A DNA stretch of 64,000 nt from Natrinema sp. DC36 (GCF_020405225.1 NZ_CP084472.1:2914001-2978000); one strand, 5' to 3'. Shown: positions 20,917-29,658, counted from the first letter of the stretch. Notes: a model not told the origin generated them from the letters alone. A program made the numbers and translations.

Positions 20917-21261
20917 AGCGGACGGGCTGATTCGCTCGGTCAATCGACCGGGCGTTCACTCGCGGATTCGATCCCGACGGCCCGTCCGGAGTGTGGATCG
21001 TCCCCGACTCAGTTTTCCCTCCCCGACGAGCACCGCAGAGACGCACCGTCGGACGCCGCGTTCGGTTCCGTCTGTCCGCACTGTGACCCTCGAGCGATTC
21101 AGCGCCGATTCGTCGGTCGAGCCGGCGATCGATCCTCAAGCGTCGACGCCACCAGCTCGAGCAGCTGCGCTATCGATCGAGCCGACGCGTCGAAAAGCGG
21201 AGTGTGCTTCCGTCCCGATGGGACGAGCCGATCGAGCGCGGAGCCTCGATGACGGGCCCGG
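20917..21261. other. Gap after atpD with no supported gene
   Basis: About 345 bases between the atpD stop and the 3' end of the DUF5811 gene. A plus-strand frame runs through it from 20993 and continues opposite the DUF5811 gene, but it is Ser/Arg/Pro-rich, lacks a promoter and looks like a GC-rich shadow. No RNA gene or repeat was recognised. Confidence 0.5.
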
Positions 21262-21657
21262 CTACTTGCCGGTCGGCCGCACGTTGTTGCTGATCGCCTG
21301 TTTGACCTGCAGTGCCGCACTCGCGGCCAGCCCGCGGGCGACTTCGTCGCGTTCGTCCGCGGTGATGACCTCCTCGGGGGCCGCCTCCTCGAGGTCGGGC
21401 GTGAAGCCGGCACTGACCGCGTGGCCGACCGGCGGCCGGACGGCGACGGTGACCTGCGGGCCGGTCATCCCGGTCGAGACGTCGGCGTCGACGACGTATT
21501 CGTTGGGGAGGAACTCGCGCGTGCGGGCCGCGATCCGCGAGACGTCGCGGTGGAGCAGTCGTTTCTGTGCGCTCGAGAGGTCCGGAACGTCCGCCGCTGC
21601 ACGCTGCCCAGCACCAGTCTCGCCCGGTAGCCCTGCGTACGGCGTATTTCCGTTCAT
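21262..21657 (-). CDS. DUF5811 family protein
   Basis: 131 residues. The N-terminal MNGNTPYAGLPGETG and the middle VAVRPPVGHAVSAGFTPD are characteristic of this haloarchaeal family of unknown function. No membrane segment or catalytic motif is seen. It is transcribed in the same direction as the arginine decarboxylase gene 54 bases upstream and may be co-transcribed with it. Confidence 0.8.
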   Translation of the reverse strand: MNGNTPYAGLPGETGAGQRAAADVPDLSSAQKRLLHRDVSRIAARTREFLPNEYVVDADVSTGMTGPQVTVAVRPPVGHAVSAGFTPDLEEAAPEEVITADERDEVARGLAASAALQVKQAISNNVRPTGK

Positions 21658-21711
21658 GAGAAGTGTGTACCCGTAGCAATGCGCCGCCGGGTCAAAAGGG
21701 TTCGCCTTCAG

Positions 21712-22197
21712 TCAATCCGAGAGGATCGGCTCGCTGTCCCCGTAAACGGCGAGGACGACCGCCGTCGTGTGCCGACCCGAATCGGCCTGCCGACTCTCGA
21801 CGGCCGCCCGCGGGTCCGTGAACTCCCAGTCGCGAAGCTCCCGTCCCGCGTCCAGTCCCTCGCGAACCCGGCGTTCGACGTCATCGCGGTCCATCTCGCC
21901 CGCGGTCTCGTAGAACAGGCCCGGGCCGTCGTCGACCGATTGCGCCCACGCCAGCGCCGCGCTCACGCGACCGGGGCCGGCGGTGGTGGCTCGAGCCTCG
22001 ACGACGGTCAGTCGCTCGCCCGCGGGGCCGAGGTCGGGCGCGGTGCCAACGGCCTCGACGCGGGTCTCGGCGGGAATGACGGAGGAGACCGAGACGAGAT
22101 TGTAGTTCTCGACGCCGGCCTCGGCGAGGGCCGCGTCGTAGGACGCCATCGCCGTGGGAGCCGACGCGGCCCCCCAGACGACTCGAATCGTGCTCAT
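21712..22197 (-). CDS. pdaD: Pyruvoyl-dependent arginine decarboxylase
   Basis: 161 residues from the ATG at 22197. The self-cleavage site is the Ser-Ser pair in NLVSVSSVIPAET (about residues 32-44), where the second serine becomes the pyruvoyl cofactor. The N-terminal IRVVWGAASAPT is typical of the family. It converts arginine to agmatine, which archaea need for agmatidine in tRNA-Ile2 and for polyamines. A longer reading exists but begins in unlike sequence. Confidence 0.9.
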   Translation of the reverse strand: MSTIRVVWGAASAPTAMASYDAALAEAGVENYNLVSVSSVIPAETRVEAVGTAPDLGPAGERLTVVEARATTAGPGRVSAALAWAQSVDDGPGLFYETAGEMDRDDVERRVREGLDAGRELRDWEFTDPRAAVESRQADSGRHTTAVVLAVYGDSEPILSD

Positions 22198-22251
22198 ACT
22201 CGCTTTCGGGGACCAGCGGCGTAAGGGCTTGCGATCCGGGGTCGAACACAC

Positions 22252-22590
22252 CGTCTTGATAGCGAGTACAACGGCCGGGAGCGCGGCTCGAGCAGAGGCG
22301 AGAGCCGCGCGAACCCGGGAAAGGCAGGCGACTCACCGACAGTCACCGCGAGCGAAGCGAGCGGGCCGACGACTGACCCGGAGCGAACGAAGTGAGCGGC
22401 GGAGAAAGAGGAGTGCTTTTAATCGAATTTTTGCCGAGGGCGCGGCGGAGCCGCGCCCGTGGTTCGAAAGACGTCTTCGGCGTCTTTCGTCATCAAGCGA
22501 GACCTCTGGTCTCGCGGACCTCGCGAATCTCCGATTCGCTCCGTCACGAGAGAGCTTCGCTCTCTCGAACGACAGCGCAAAACTTCGTGC
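22252..22590. repeat. Non-coding hairpin-rich stretch with a five-hairpin array
   Basis: No gene is supported in these 340 bases. A large imperfect hairpin has CCGGG/CCCGG at 22275-22279 and 22314-22318 and GCGCGGCTC/GAGCCGCGC at 22281-22289 and 22302-22310. A GAGCGAACGAAGTGAGC word follows at 22381-22397. Five consecutive hairpins then lie at 22438-22458, 22465-22489, 22497-22515, 22523-22539 and 22547-22567. Each has a perfect or near-perfect stem of 7-11 pairs and a three-base loop. The stems differ from each other, and the spacers between hairpins are 6, 7, 7 and 7 bases. Confidence 0.85.
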
Positions 22591-23823
22591 TTACTGGTAG
22601 AAGTAGCCGGCCGACGAGATCACGTCGCTCGAGTCGTCCTCCTCGATCTTCTCGAGGGCGTCCGCGAAGTCCTGGTGGGTGACCTCGTTGCGGTCGTTGC
22701 GGATGGCGAACATGCCGGCCTCGGTGGCGAGACTCTCGATGTCCGCACCGGAGTAGCCGTCCGTGTCGGCGGCCAGATCGGCGAAGTCGATGTCGTCGGC
22801 GACGTTCATCCCGCGGGTGTGGATCGCGAGGATCTGCTCGCGGCCCTCCTCGCTGGGTTCGGGGACTTCGATGAGGCGGTCGAACCGGCCGGGGCGCAGG
22901 ATGGCGCGGTCGAGCATGTCGAAGCGGTTGGTGGCGGCGATGATGCGGATCTCGCCGCGGGCCTCGAAGCCGTCCATCTCCGAGAGCAGTTGCATCATCG
23001 TCCGCTGGACCTCGGCGTCGCCGGAGGTCTTGGACTCCGTTCGGCGAGTCGCGATGGCGTCGATTTCGTCGATGAAGATAATGGCGGGTTCGCGCTCGCG
23101 GGCCATCTCGAAGAGGTCGCGAACGAGCCGGGAGCCCTCGCCGATGAACTTGCGGACGAGCTCCGAGCCGGCCATCTTGATGAAGGTGGCGTCGGTCTCG
23201 TTGGCGACGGCCTTGGCGAGCATCGTCTTCCCGGTGCCCGGCGGGCCGTAGAGGAGCACGCCGCTGGGCGGATCGATCCCCACCTCGTCGAACAGTTCGG
23301 GTTCGGCCAGGGGCTGCTCGACGGCTTCGCGGACTTCGCGGACCTGCTCGTCGATGCCGCCGATGTCGGCGTAGGTCACCGTCGGTTTCTCGGTAATCTC
23401 CATCGACTGGGCGCGCGCGTCGGTTTCGGTGTTCAACACCGTCTGGATCGCAAAGGAGTCGTTGACCGCGACGCGGTCGCCCGGCGCAACGCTATCGATG
23501 ATCCGAGCGGAGACGTCCGTGAGCACCTCCTGATTGTTGCCGTGCTGTTTGACGATGACTTGCTCGTCGTCGAGGACGTCCTCGACGGTGGCGATGTACA
23601 GCGACGAGCTCTTCAGCGTCTCGTTTTCGCGTTCGACGCGGTCGACTTTCTCCCGGAGGCGTTCGCGGCGGTCCTCGGCGTCGTCGAGCTGGGCCGACAG
23701 CTTGTCGTTGACGTCGACGAGCTCTTCGTAGTGCCCGCGAAGCGCCTCGAGCCGCTCGTCGTCGGGGAGATCGGCGTCGATATCGCGGTGAGGTCGGTCG
23801 GGAATAGACGGGCTTCGAGACAT
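22591..23823 (-). CDS. pan: Proteasome-activating nucleotidase (PAN)
   Basis: 410 residues. It has an N-terminal coiled coil (about 20-75), an OB domain (about 75-135), and an AAA+ ATPase with Walker A GPPGTGKT at 193-200 and Walker B IIFIDEID at 249-256. Pore loop residues KFIGEG lie near 225. The last three residues, FYQ, form the HbYX motif that opens the 20S proteasome gate. Haloarchaea usually have two PANs, and I cannot tell which this is. The gene's 3' end abuts the hairpin array. Confidence 0.95.
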   Translation of the reverse strand: MSRSPSIPDRPHRDIDADLPDDERLEALRGHYEELVDVNDKLSAQLDDAEDRRERLREKVDRVERENETLKSSSLYIATVEDVLDDEQVIVKQHGNNQEVLTDVSARIIDSVAPGDRVAVNDSFAIQTVLNTETDARAQSMEITEKPTVTYADIGGIDEQVREVREAVEQPLAEPELFDEVGIDPPSGVLLYGPPGTGKTMLAKAVANETDATFIKMAGSELVRKFIGEGSRLVRDLFEMAREREPAIIFIDEIDAIATRRTESKTSGDAEVQRTMMQLLSEMDGFEARGEIRIIAATNRFDMLDRAILRPGRFDRLIEVPEPSEEGREQILAIHTRGMNVADDIDFADLAADTDGYSGADIESLATEAGMFAIRNDRNEVTHQDFADALEKIEEDDSSDVISSAGYFYQ

Positions 23824-23945
23824 CCTGATATACGCCGTTAAGATAGCGACAGTAAATGTGCCTTTGGGTCCCGGAGGAATTTCTGTCGGATGGCAGTACA
23901 GTCGGCCCGGCTATGGCAGGCCGTCGGGGGAGAGCAGAGCGCCGA

Positions 23946-25790
23946 TCACTCGAGCAGCGACTCGAACTCCTCGAGGCGCCGGCCGTAGGTCTCGAGCGCG
24001 CGATCGATCGGCTCCGAGGAACTCATGTCGACGCCGGCGATCCGCAGGAGTTCGAGCGGGTACTCCCGGGAACCGCGGCGGAGGAACTCGAGGTAGTCCT
24101 CGGCAGCGGGCTGGCCGCGCTCGAGGACGTCGTCGACGATCGCGAGCGCGGCGGAGATACCCGTCGAGTACTGGTAGACGTAGAAGGCCCGGTAGAAGTG
24201 CGGGATGCGCATCCACTCGGTGGCGATGCGGTCGTCGATCACGGCGGGCTCGTAGTAGTCCTCCTTCAGTCCGCGGTAGACCTCGTCCAGTCGATCGGCG
24301 GTCAGCGGTTCGCCCGCTTCCTCGAGGCGATGGGTCTCGTGTTCGAACTCCGCGAACAGCGTCTGGCGGTAGAGCGTCGAGCGGACGCGCTCGAGGAACT
24401 CGTTGAGGACGTGTTTCCGGAACTCGGGGTCGTCGACGGTCTCGAGGAGGTGATTGGTCAGCAGGGCCTCGTTGACGGTGCTGGCGACCTCGGCGACGAA
24501 TATCTCGTAGTTCGAGTAGATGAAGGGCTGTTCCTCTTTCGTCAGTTCGGAGTGCATCGAGTGGCCGAGTTCGTGGGCCAGCGTGTACATCGAGGAGATG
24601 TCGCGCTGATAGTTCAGCAGGATGAATGGCTGGGTGTCGTAGGTGCCCCCCGAATACGCGCCAGACTGTTTCCCCTCGTTCTCGTAGACGTCGACCCACT
24701 GGGAATCGAGTCCGTCGGCGACGCGGGACTGGTACTCCTCGCCCAGCGGCGCGAGCGCGTCGACGACGTACTCGGTCGCTTGATCGTACTCGAGGTCCGG
24801 TCCCTCGTCGCCCGTCAGGGGCATGTAGAGGTCCCACATCTGCAGGTCGTCGACCCCCAGCGCTTGCTCCTTGAGTTCGGCGTGGTGGTGGAGCTTGTCG
24901 AGGTTGTCGTGGACGGTGTCGACAAGCGTATCGTAGACCTCGACTGGAACGTTCGGCCCGTCGAGGGCGGCTTCGCGCGACGTGTCGTAGTTGCGCGCTC
25001 GAGCGGTCTTGACGTCGGCTTTGACGCTGTTCTTGTAGCTGGCCGCGACCGCGTTTCGGACCGACGCCCACTCGTCGAAGTAGCCCTCGTAGACCCGCTG
25101 TCGGAACTCGCGGTCGGGTCGCTTGAGCAGGTTCGTGAAGTTGCTCTGGGTGATCTCGACCGCCTCGCTGTCTCGCGGGCCCTGTCCGCTCGACTCGTCC
25201 GAGGCGCGTAGCGCCTCGCTCTCAGGCTCCTCGACCGTCGGAAACTCCATGTCCGCGTTCGAGAGCATGGTGTACACCTCGCCCGTCGCACCCATCACCT
25301 CGCCGAGATCGGTCAACAGCGCCTCGACCTCGGCCGAGCGCGTGTGGGGTTTCATCCGGAGGACGTCGTCGACGTAGTGGTCGTAGGTCTCGAGGTCGGG
25401 TTCGGCCTCAACCATCGACTCGAACTCCTCGCGGGTTAGCTCCTGGATTTCGGGGTCGATGAAGGAGGCGGCGGACTGGGCGTTGGAGGCCAGCGACTGT
25501 GAGCGGGCCGTCAGCGCCTGATACTCCTGATTCGTCGTATCTTCGTCGCGGCGCATGCGGGCGTAGGCCGCGACCGTCGATACCTCGCGCATGATCTCGT
25601 CGCGCAACTCGAGGACCGCCAGGAAGGTTTCGGCGTCGTCGGTGACCCGCCCCTCGTAGGACTCGAGGTCGTCGACGCGTTCGGCGACCGCCTCGTAGGC
25701 GGACTCCCAGTCGTCGTCGGTCGCGTAGATGCTCTCGAGGTCCCAGGTGTACGCCTCGTCGACCTCGGAGCGCTCGGGGACGGAACTCAT
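23946..25790 (-). CDS. pepF: Oligoendopeptidase F (M3 metallopeptidase)
   Basis: 614 residues. The zinc site HELGHS begins at residue 406, with the third ligand expected in the downstream YEIFVAEVAS helix (Glu). N-terminal and catalytic domains match the M3B family in length. It cleaves short peptides in the cytoplasm, fitting a role downstream of the proteasome whose PAN regulator lies next door. An acidic insert (about 195-210, ASDESSGQGPRDSEA) is haloarchaeal. Confidence 0.93.
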   Translation of the reverse strand: MSSVPERSEVDEAYTWDLESIYATDDDWESAYEAVAERVDDLESYEGRVTDDAETFLAVLELRDEIMREVSTVAAYARMRRDEDTTNQEYQALTARSQSLASNAQSAASFIDPEIQELTREEFESMVEAEPDLETYDHYVDDVLRMKPHTRSAEVEALLTDLGEVMGATGEVYTMLSNADMEFPTVEEPESEALRASDESSGQGPRDSEAVEITQSNFTNLLKRPDREFRQRVYEGYFDEWASVRNAVAASYKNSVKADVKTARARNYDTSREAALDGPNVPVEVYDTLVDTVHDNLDKLHHHAELKEQALGVDDLQMWDLYMPLTGDEGPDLEYDQATEYVVDALAPLGEEYQSRVADGLDSQWVDVYENEGKQSGAYSGGTYDTQPFILLNYQRDISSMYTLAHELGHSMHSELTKEEQPFIYSNYEIFVAEVASTVNEALLTNHLLETVDDPEFRKHVLNEFLERVRSTLYRQTLFAEFEHETHRLEEAGEPLTADRLDEVYRGLKEDYYEPAVIDDRIATEWMRIPHFYRAFYVYQYSTGISAALAIVDDVLERGQPAAEDYLEFLRRGSREYPLELLRIAGVDMSSSEPIDRALETYGRRLEEFESLLE

Positions 25791-25844
25791 ATCTCGGATT
25801 TTGAAACGGAGGAGGTAAAGGGTATCGGACGCTCACGCGGACGC

Positions 25845-26081
25845 CTACGTTTCCGCGTCGACCGCGGTCCGGACGACTCGAGCGACGCCCAGCATCGCGA
25901 CGTACGTTCCGACGAGAACGAGCAAGACGAGCAAGATGACGCCCAGGACGGACGCACCCGCCTCGGGATGGGTCCGCAGCGGTGACGTGAGACGGAGTCC
26001 GAAGAAGCACACGAGCACGCCCGCAGCGACGCGGCTCGACGCGCGCCAGTAGGCGCCGTACTCCTCGGGCGAGAGATCCAT
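25845..26081 (-). CDS. Small two-helix membrane protein
   Basis: 78 residues with two membrane segments (SSRVAAGVLVCFFGLRL and LGVILLVLLVLVGTYVAMLG) and a short acidic end. No family is recognised. The start (MDLSPEEYGAYWRASSR) is reasonable for a haloarchaeal membrane protein. It lies 54 bases upstream of the pepF start on the same strand, so the two may share a transcript. Confidence 0.6.
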   Translation of the reverse strand: MDLSPEEYGAYWRASSRVAAGVLVCFFGLRLTSPLRTHPEAGASVLGVILLVLLVLVGTYVAMLGVARVVRTAVDAET

Positions 26082-26173
26082 GCGCCGACGTGTGTCCGCG
26101 GCCGTGAAAAACGCTCGTACACAGCCACCCGAGGGCCGGTGATCCGAACGCTCACCGCTGAACTACCTCCCCG

Positions 26174-27019
26174 TCACTGCATCCCGTCGGCCACCTGCCC
26201 CGCCACTCGAGCCCCGGTCTGCCGGTCGATTCGCCGACGCTCGAACACCGCTCGAGCGCTCTCGGCCGCCGCGTCGTCGATCTCGAACTCGAGGCCGGGG
26301 TAGTCCACGTCGGTCAGCACGAGCGGCTCCGGCGGCGCGGGTGCGATTCCCTCGTGGCCGGGCAGCGGGTCGGGCTCGAGGACGCGATCGATTTTCGCGA
26401 ACGGGGCGTCGCCGGCACCGACGTCGCGAGCCAGCGATACCAGTCGGCGGACGAGTTCGCGGGCGAAGCCGCCCGCACTGACCGTGACGACGAGGTACGC
26501 GCCGTCACGCCGGGCCTCGAGCGAGGGCGAGCGCTCGGTGTTGTGGTCGTCCGGCGTCAGGTTGTGAACGTCGTGGGCGCCCGAGAGCGCCTCGCAGGCC
26601 GCGCGGAACCGCTCGTCGTCGAGAGAGCGATCGGGCGTATCGGCGTTCACCGGCGGAGATTGCGGTGCATACAGGTGATAGGTATACTCTCGGCGGTTCG
26701 CGTGATGCGTCGCGTGGAACCCCTCCGGCGCGTCGGCGGCCGCCCACGCGCGAACGTCCGCGGGAAGTTCGGCGTTCAGCGCCCGCGGTGCGAGCCAATC
26801 GGGGGCCTCGAGCGCGATCGTCTGGGCGAGCGCGGAGACGCCCGCGTCGGTCCGGCCGGCAGCGGCGTAGCCGTCGGGTTTGTCGGCGTCGGGGGCGAGG
26901 ACCTCGAGCGCGCGGAGCGCGTCGAAGATCGCGTCCTCGACGGTTGGGACGTCGGGCTGGCGCTGGAAGCCGTGATAGTCCGTGCCGTCGTAAGCGATTC
27001 TGAACGCGCGAAGGGGCAT
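26174..27019 (-). CDS. truA: tRNA pseudouridine synthase A
   Basis: 281 residues. The catalytic aspartate is Asp58 in AAAGRTDAGV. The N-terminal FRIAYDGTDYHGFQRQP and the FHATHHANRREYTYHLY segment are TruA signatures. It makes pseudouridine in the tRNA anticodon arm (positions 38-40). Its upstream region carries the structured repeat at 27138-27294. Confidence 0.93.
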   Translation of the reverse strand: MPLRAFRIAYDGTDYHGFQRQPDVPTVEDAIFDALRALEVLAPDADKPDGYAAAGRTDAGVSALAQTIALEAPDWLAPRALNAELPADVRAWAAADAPEGFHATHHANRREYTYHLYAPQSPPVNADTPDRSLDDERFRAACEALSGAHDVHNLTPDDHNTERSPSLEARRDGAYLVVTVSAGGFARELVRRLVSLARDVGAGDAPFAKIDRVLEPDPLPGHEGIAPAPPEPLVLTDVDYPGLEFEIDDAAAESARAVFERRRIDRQTGARVAGQVADGMQ

Positions 27020-27137
27020 TTGATCTCGAGTCGACCCAGCGCGGCCAGCAGGTTATACGGTTCGCTCGTCCCCGAACGCTGTGACGACCGCACAGCCCAG
27101 AGAAGGCGCGTTTCACTCCGACCCGATCGACCGACGT

Positions 27138-27294
27138 GCGGTGGCGCGCGCCGAGCCGCGGTGAATGCGAATGAACCGCGGCACAAAGCCGTGCGAGCGT
27201 TAGCGCGGGACCGGAGGTCCCGCGAACCATGCGAACGGGCGCTGCGCGCCCGTGAGCAGAAATCGGCTGGGGAGGACGTGGCGATTCCCTGTTG
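27138..27294 (+). repeat. Structured dispersed element, copy A
   Basis: 157 bp between truA and the gene at 27400. It opens with GCGGTGGCGCGCGC (27138-27151) and closes with TCGGCTGGGGAGGACGTGG (27263-27281) plus CGATTCCCTGTTG. The inside holds three hairpins: GCCGCGGT/ACCGCGGC (27155-27162, 27175-27182), CGCGGGACC/GGTCCCGCG around a GGA loop (27204-27224), and ACGGGCGC/GCGCCCGT around a TGC loop (27235-27253). GTGCGAG at 27191-27197 is shared with copy B. There is no coding potential. Confidence 0.8.
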
Positions 27295-27399
27295 TCACGA
27301 TAGCAGGGCGCCTTGTCACACTCAATTCCATCAGAATACGCTGTTCATTCACACGACTGTTGGGCGGCGAAGTCGTCCCTCCGTGTTCCAATCAGCGAC

Positions 27400-27921
27400 T
27401 CACAGCTCATCGTCGGGATCGAACCGGTCGTGGTCGGGCTCGTGAACGTCGAATTCGTCGGTGCCGGACTCGCCGATATCCGAATCGTCGAGGTCGAATT
27501 CGTCGGTCTCGAGCGTCGATCCGTCGGCGCTGATGGCCCCGTCCTGGACCTCGATGGTGACGCCGTCGTCGTCCGAGGACATTCCCAGTAACTGCCCCGT
27601 CGCCGACTCCACTTCCTGATTGATCGACCAGACGAACCGCAGGACGGACTCGAGTTCGGTCCCGACATCGCGGAGGCTGCGCTGCCGGGAGAGATCGCCC
27701 AGACTCCGTGCCCCTTCCGGATGGAGGTACTGGATCGGATGCTCGGTCGGTACCTCGCGGAGGTCGACGTCGAACGACCAGATGTAAGGAAGGGCCTGGA
27801 GGGCGTACCCCTGCGGTTTCGGCGCTCGTCGGCCGGCAGCGCTCAGCGCGATGGTCTTCGCCGTCGATTCGCCGTCGGTGTCGAAGTAGACGCCCGGAAC
27901 GCGCGGAATGGAAATTCGCAT
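27400..27921 (-). CDS. Haloarchaeal protein of unknown function
   Basis: 173 residues. The N-terminal 120 residues appear globular (ISIPRVPGVYFDTDGES, RRAPKPQGYALQALPYIWSF). The C-terminal third is extremely Asp-rich (DEFDLDDSDIGESGTDEFDV) and probably disordered. No known motif or membrane segment is visible. The gene stands alone, with its 3' end facing the repeat copy A. Confidence 0.7.
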   Translation of the reverse strand: MRISIPRVPGVYFDTDGESTAKTIALSAAGRRAPKPQGYALQALPYIWSFDVDLREVPTEHPIQYLHPEGARSLGDLSRQRSLRDVGTELESVLRFVWSINQEVESATGQLLGMSSDDDGVTIEVQDGAISADGSTLETDEFDLDDSDIGESGTDEFDVHEPDHDRFDPDDEL

Positions 27922-28020
27922 ACTCGTGGTAGGGGGTCGGGGACGGGTGAGTCTCGACCCGGCACTCCCAGCCTCGTTTTATAGGGGCGCGGTGGATTTC
28001 GGCTGCCCGTTTCGCTCCCG

Positions 28021-28767
28021 TCAGTGGAAGGTATCCGCGAACTTGTCCCGACGATTGATATCGAGTTCGCTCACGCTCGAGCCCTCACGGCTCGCGGCGA
28101 AGCGAATCGCTTCGGCGATGTCCGCGGGCTCGTCGGCCTCGTCCTCGTCGTACCGTTCGGTGAAAGGCTCGCCTTCAGCAGCCCCGAACTCCGAGCGGAC
28201 CTCGGCGGGGTTGACGATCGTGATCCCGACATCGTCGTCACCGATCTGGGCCGCGAGGCTCTTGGCGAAGCCCCGGACCCACCACTTCGTCGCAGCGTAC
28301 ACGGGATTGGACGGCCGCGGGTGCTTCCCGGCGAAACTGGCGACGAAGATCAGGTGTCCCTCGCGCTCGCGGACGTGGGGAATCGCCGCCCGCGTCGCGT
28401 AGAAGACGCCGTCGACGTTGGTCTCCTGCATCGTCTCGTAGTCGTCGGTCGACAGCGATTCGATGTCGCTCCCGCGACCCAGTCCGGCGTTGTTCACCAG
28501 CACGTCGATCCCGCCGAAGCGGTCGACGGCCGCCTCGAAGAGCGCGTCGACGTCGTCTTCCTCGCGAACGTTCGCGGGAACGACCAGCGTCTCGACGTCG
28601 TGGGTTGCCTCGAGGTCCGCTGCGAGATCGGTCATTCGGTCCTCGCTGCGGGCCGCGAGGACGACGTTCGCTCCCGCGGCGGCGAGTTCGCGACAGGTCG
28701 CCGCGCCGATTCCGGAACTCGCGCCCGTGACGATCGCCGCCTTCTCGGCGAGTGACGTATTTCCCAT
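28021..28767 (-). CDS. Short-chain dehydrogenase/reductase
   Basis: 248 residues from the ATG at 28767. The cofactor-binding motif is TGASSGIG (about 15-22), followed by NNAG near 92 and the catalytic Ser in FVASFAG, then YAATK (Tyr and Lys). Arg after the second strand (AARSED) suggests NADP(H). The substrate is unknown. A longer frame upstream lacks the normal SDR start and overlaps the divergent promoter. Confidence 0.9.
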   Translation of the reverse strand: MGNTSLAEKAAIVTGASSGIGAATCRELAAAGANVVLAARSEDRMTDLAADLEATHDVETLVVPANVREEDDVDALFEAAVDRFGGIDVLVNNAGLGRGSDIESLSTDDYETMQETNVDGVFYATRAAIPHVREREGHLIFVASFAGKHPRPSNPVYAATKWWVRGFAKSLAAQIGDDDVGITIVNPAEVRSEFGAAEGEPFTERYDEDEADEPADIAEAIRFAASREGSSVSELDINRRDKFADTFH

Positions 28768-28877
28768 AGTCGGCAGTAATGCGCACCCTGTCCCTAAAAC
28801 CGGGGGCCGGCACTGGCTGTCTCGTTCCGAACCGATCCCCGCTGATGAGACGAGGCGGGGCGGAAATCGTTCGACAG

Positions 28878-28887
28878 CGATATATAG
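28878..28887 (+). promoter_or_regulatory. TATA box for the gene at 28912
   Basis: CGATATATAG-type element centred 28 bases before the ATG at 28912, consistent with leaderless transcription. It lies in the region divergent to the SDR gene. Confidence 0.5.
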
Positions 28888-28911
28888 ACAACTGAGAAAC
28901 AATTCCGTACA

Positions 28912-29565
28912 ATGGGGGGCCATTGGGGGACGAGCAGCGGCAGTAGCGATCGCAGTATCGTTCGAGCGCCACGAGTGGCAGCGGCGCTCGAAGAGTGGAC
29001 GTATTCGACCAGTCCGTCGGACAGGGACGCCATCTCACAGCGGCTCTCGACGACGTTTCCGACGGCAGACGTGCGGCGGAGTGGCGCATCGACGGCCGCC
29101 GACGTTCGCGTCGACGGCGTCCGCGTCATCGTCGCTCACCGGCTGGATTCGGCGTTCCGGCGCGATTTCCACGTGCTTGCCGACCAGTTCGACGACGTGG
29201 TCGTCTACTCGACGACCTGTCACACGTCGACGCCGAACGGGTGGCGGGAGTTCAAACACCGTCATCGCGGGAACCACGCTGGGGCCCGAGTTCGGTTCGT
29301 CCACCGACGGGAAGCCACTGCGGACGACGGTGGGAGCACCGTCCGAGCGCTCGCGGCGCTGGCGCTTCCGATCGTCGGGATCGTCGGCCTGCTCGCAGCG
29401 TCGCTCGGGCTGTTCGATACGGGTGGATCCGCGGTCGCCGGTCTCGAGGGACACGCACGTGCGATCGGTCTGATCGCCGCAGTCGTGGTCGGCGTCACGG
29501 TTGCATGTCTACTGACGCGCCGCCGGATCTACGTCTCACTGTTGCGGCGGATTCCACACACCTGA
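28912..29565 (+). CDS. Membrane protein of unknown function
   Basis: 217 residues. The first 140 residues are soluble and include a compact alpha/beta segment (FHVLADQFDDVVVYSTTCHT). Two membrane helices are at the C-terminus (ALAALALPIVGIVGLLAASL and AIGLIAAVVVGVTVACLL). No family is recognised. The start is set by the TATA box 28 bases upstream. It is possibly a haloarchaea-specific tail-anchored protein. Confidence 0.65.
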   Translation: MGGHWGTSSGSSDRSIVRAPRVAAALEEWTYSTSPSDRDAISQRLSTTFPTADVRRSGASTAADVRVDGVRVIVAHRLDSAFRRDFHVLADQFDDVVVYSTTCHTSTPNGWREFKHRHRGNHAGARVRFVHRREATADDGGSTVRALAALALPIVGIVGLLAASLGLFDTGGSAVAGLEGHARAIGLIAAVVVGVTVACLLTRRRIYVSLLRRIPHT

Positions 29566-29658
29566 TCACCGGCGGCAACCGCTATCGCGGACGTCGCGAA
29601 CCGGGCCGGTATCGGGGCCACAACCTTGATCCGCGTGCTACCGAAACCGGAAAACGAC

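Noticed and set aside
20993-21676. Plus-strand frame from the atpD spacer across DUF5811
   Set aside because: Ser/Thr/Arg/Pro-rich with no signal or motif; its larger part is the shadow of the DUF5811 gene.
22252-22600. Possible tRNA or RNase P RNA in the hairpin-rich spacer
   Set aside because: No T-loop, anticodon arm or conserved RNase P core could be found; the hairpins are independent and linear.
22459-23841. Long plus-strand frame opposite PAN
   Set aside because: No start signal or family; covers the PAN gene and the hairpin array, both better explained otherwise.
23856-25211. 451-codon plus-strand frame opposite oligoendopeptidase F
   Set aside because: Shadow of pepF with Arg/Leu/Val-rich composition and no promoter.
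27020-27137. Extra coding sequence upstream of truA
   Set aside because: TruA begins with its usual FRIAYDGTDYHGF start; upstream frames are short and lack acidic composition.
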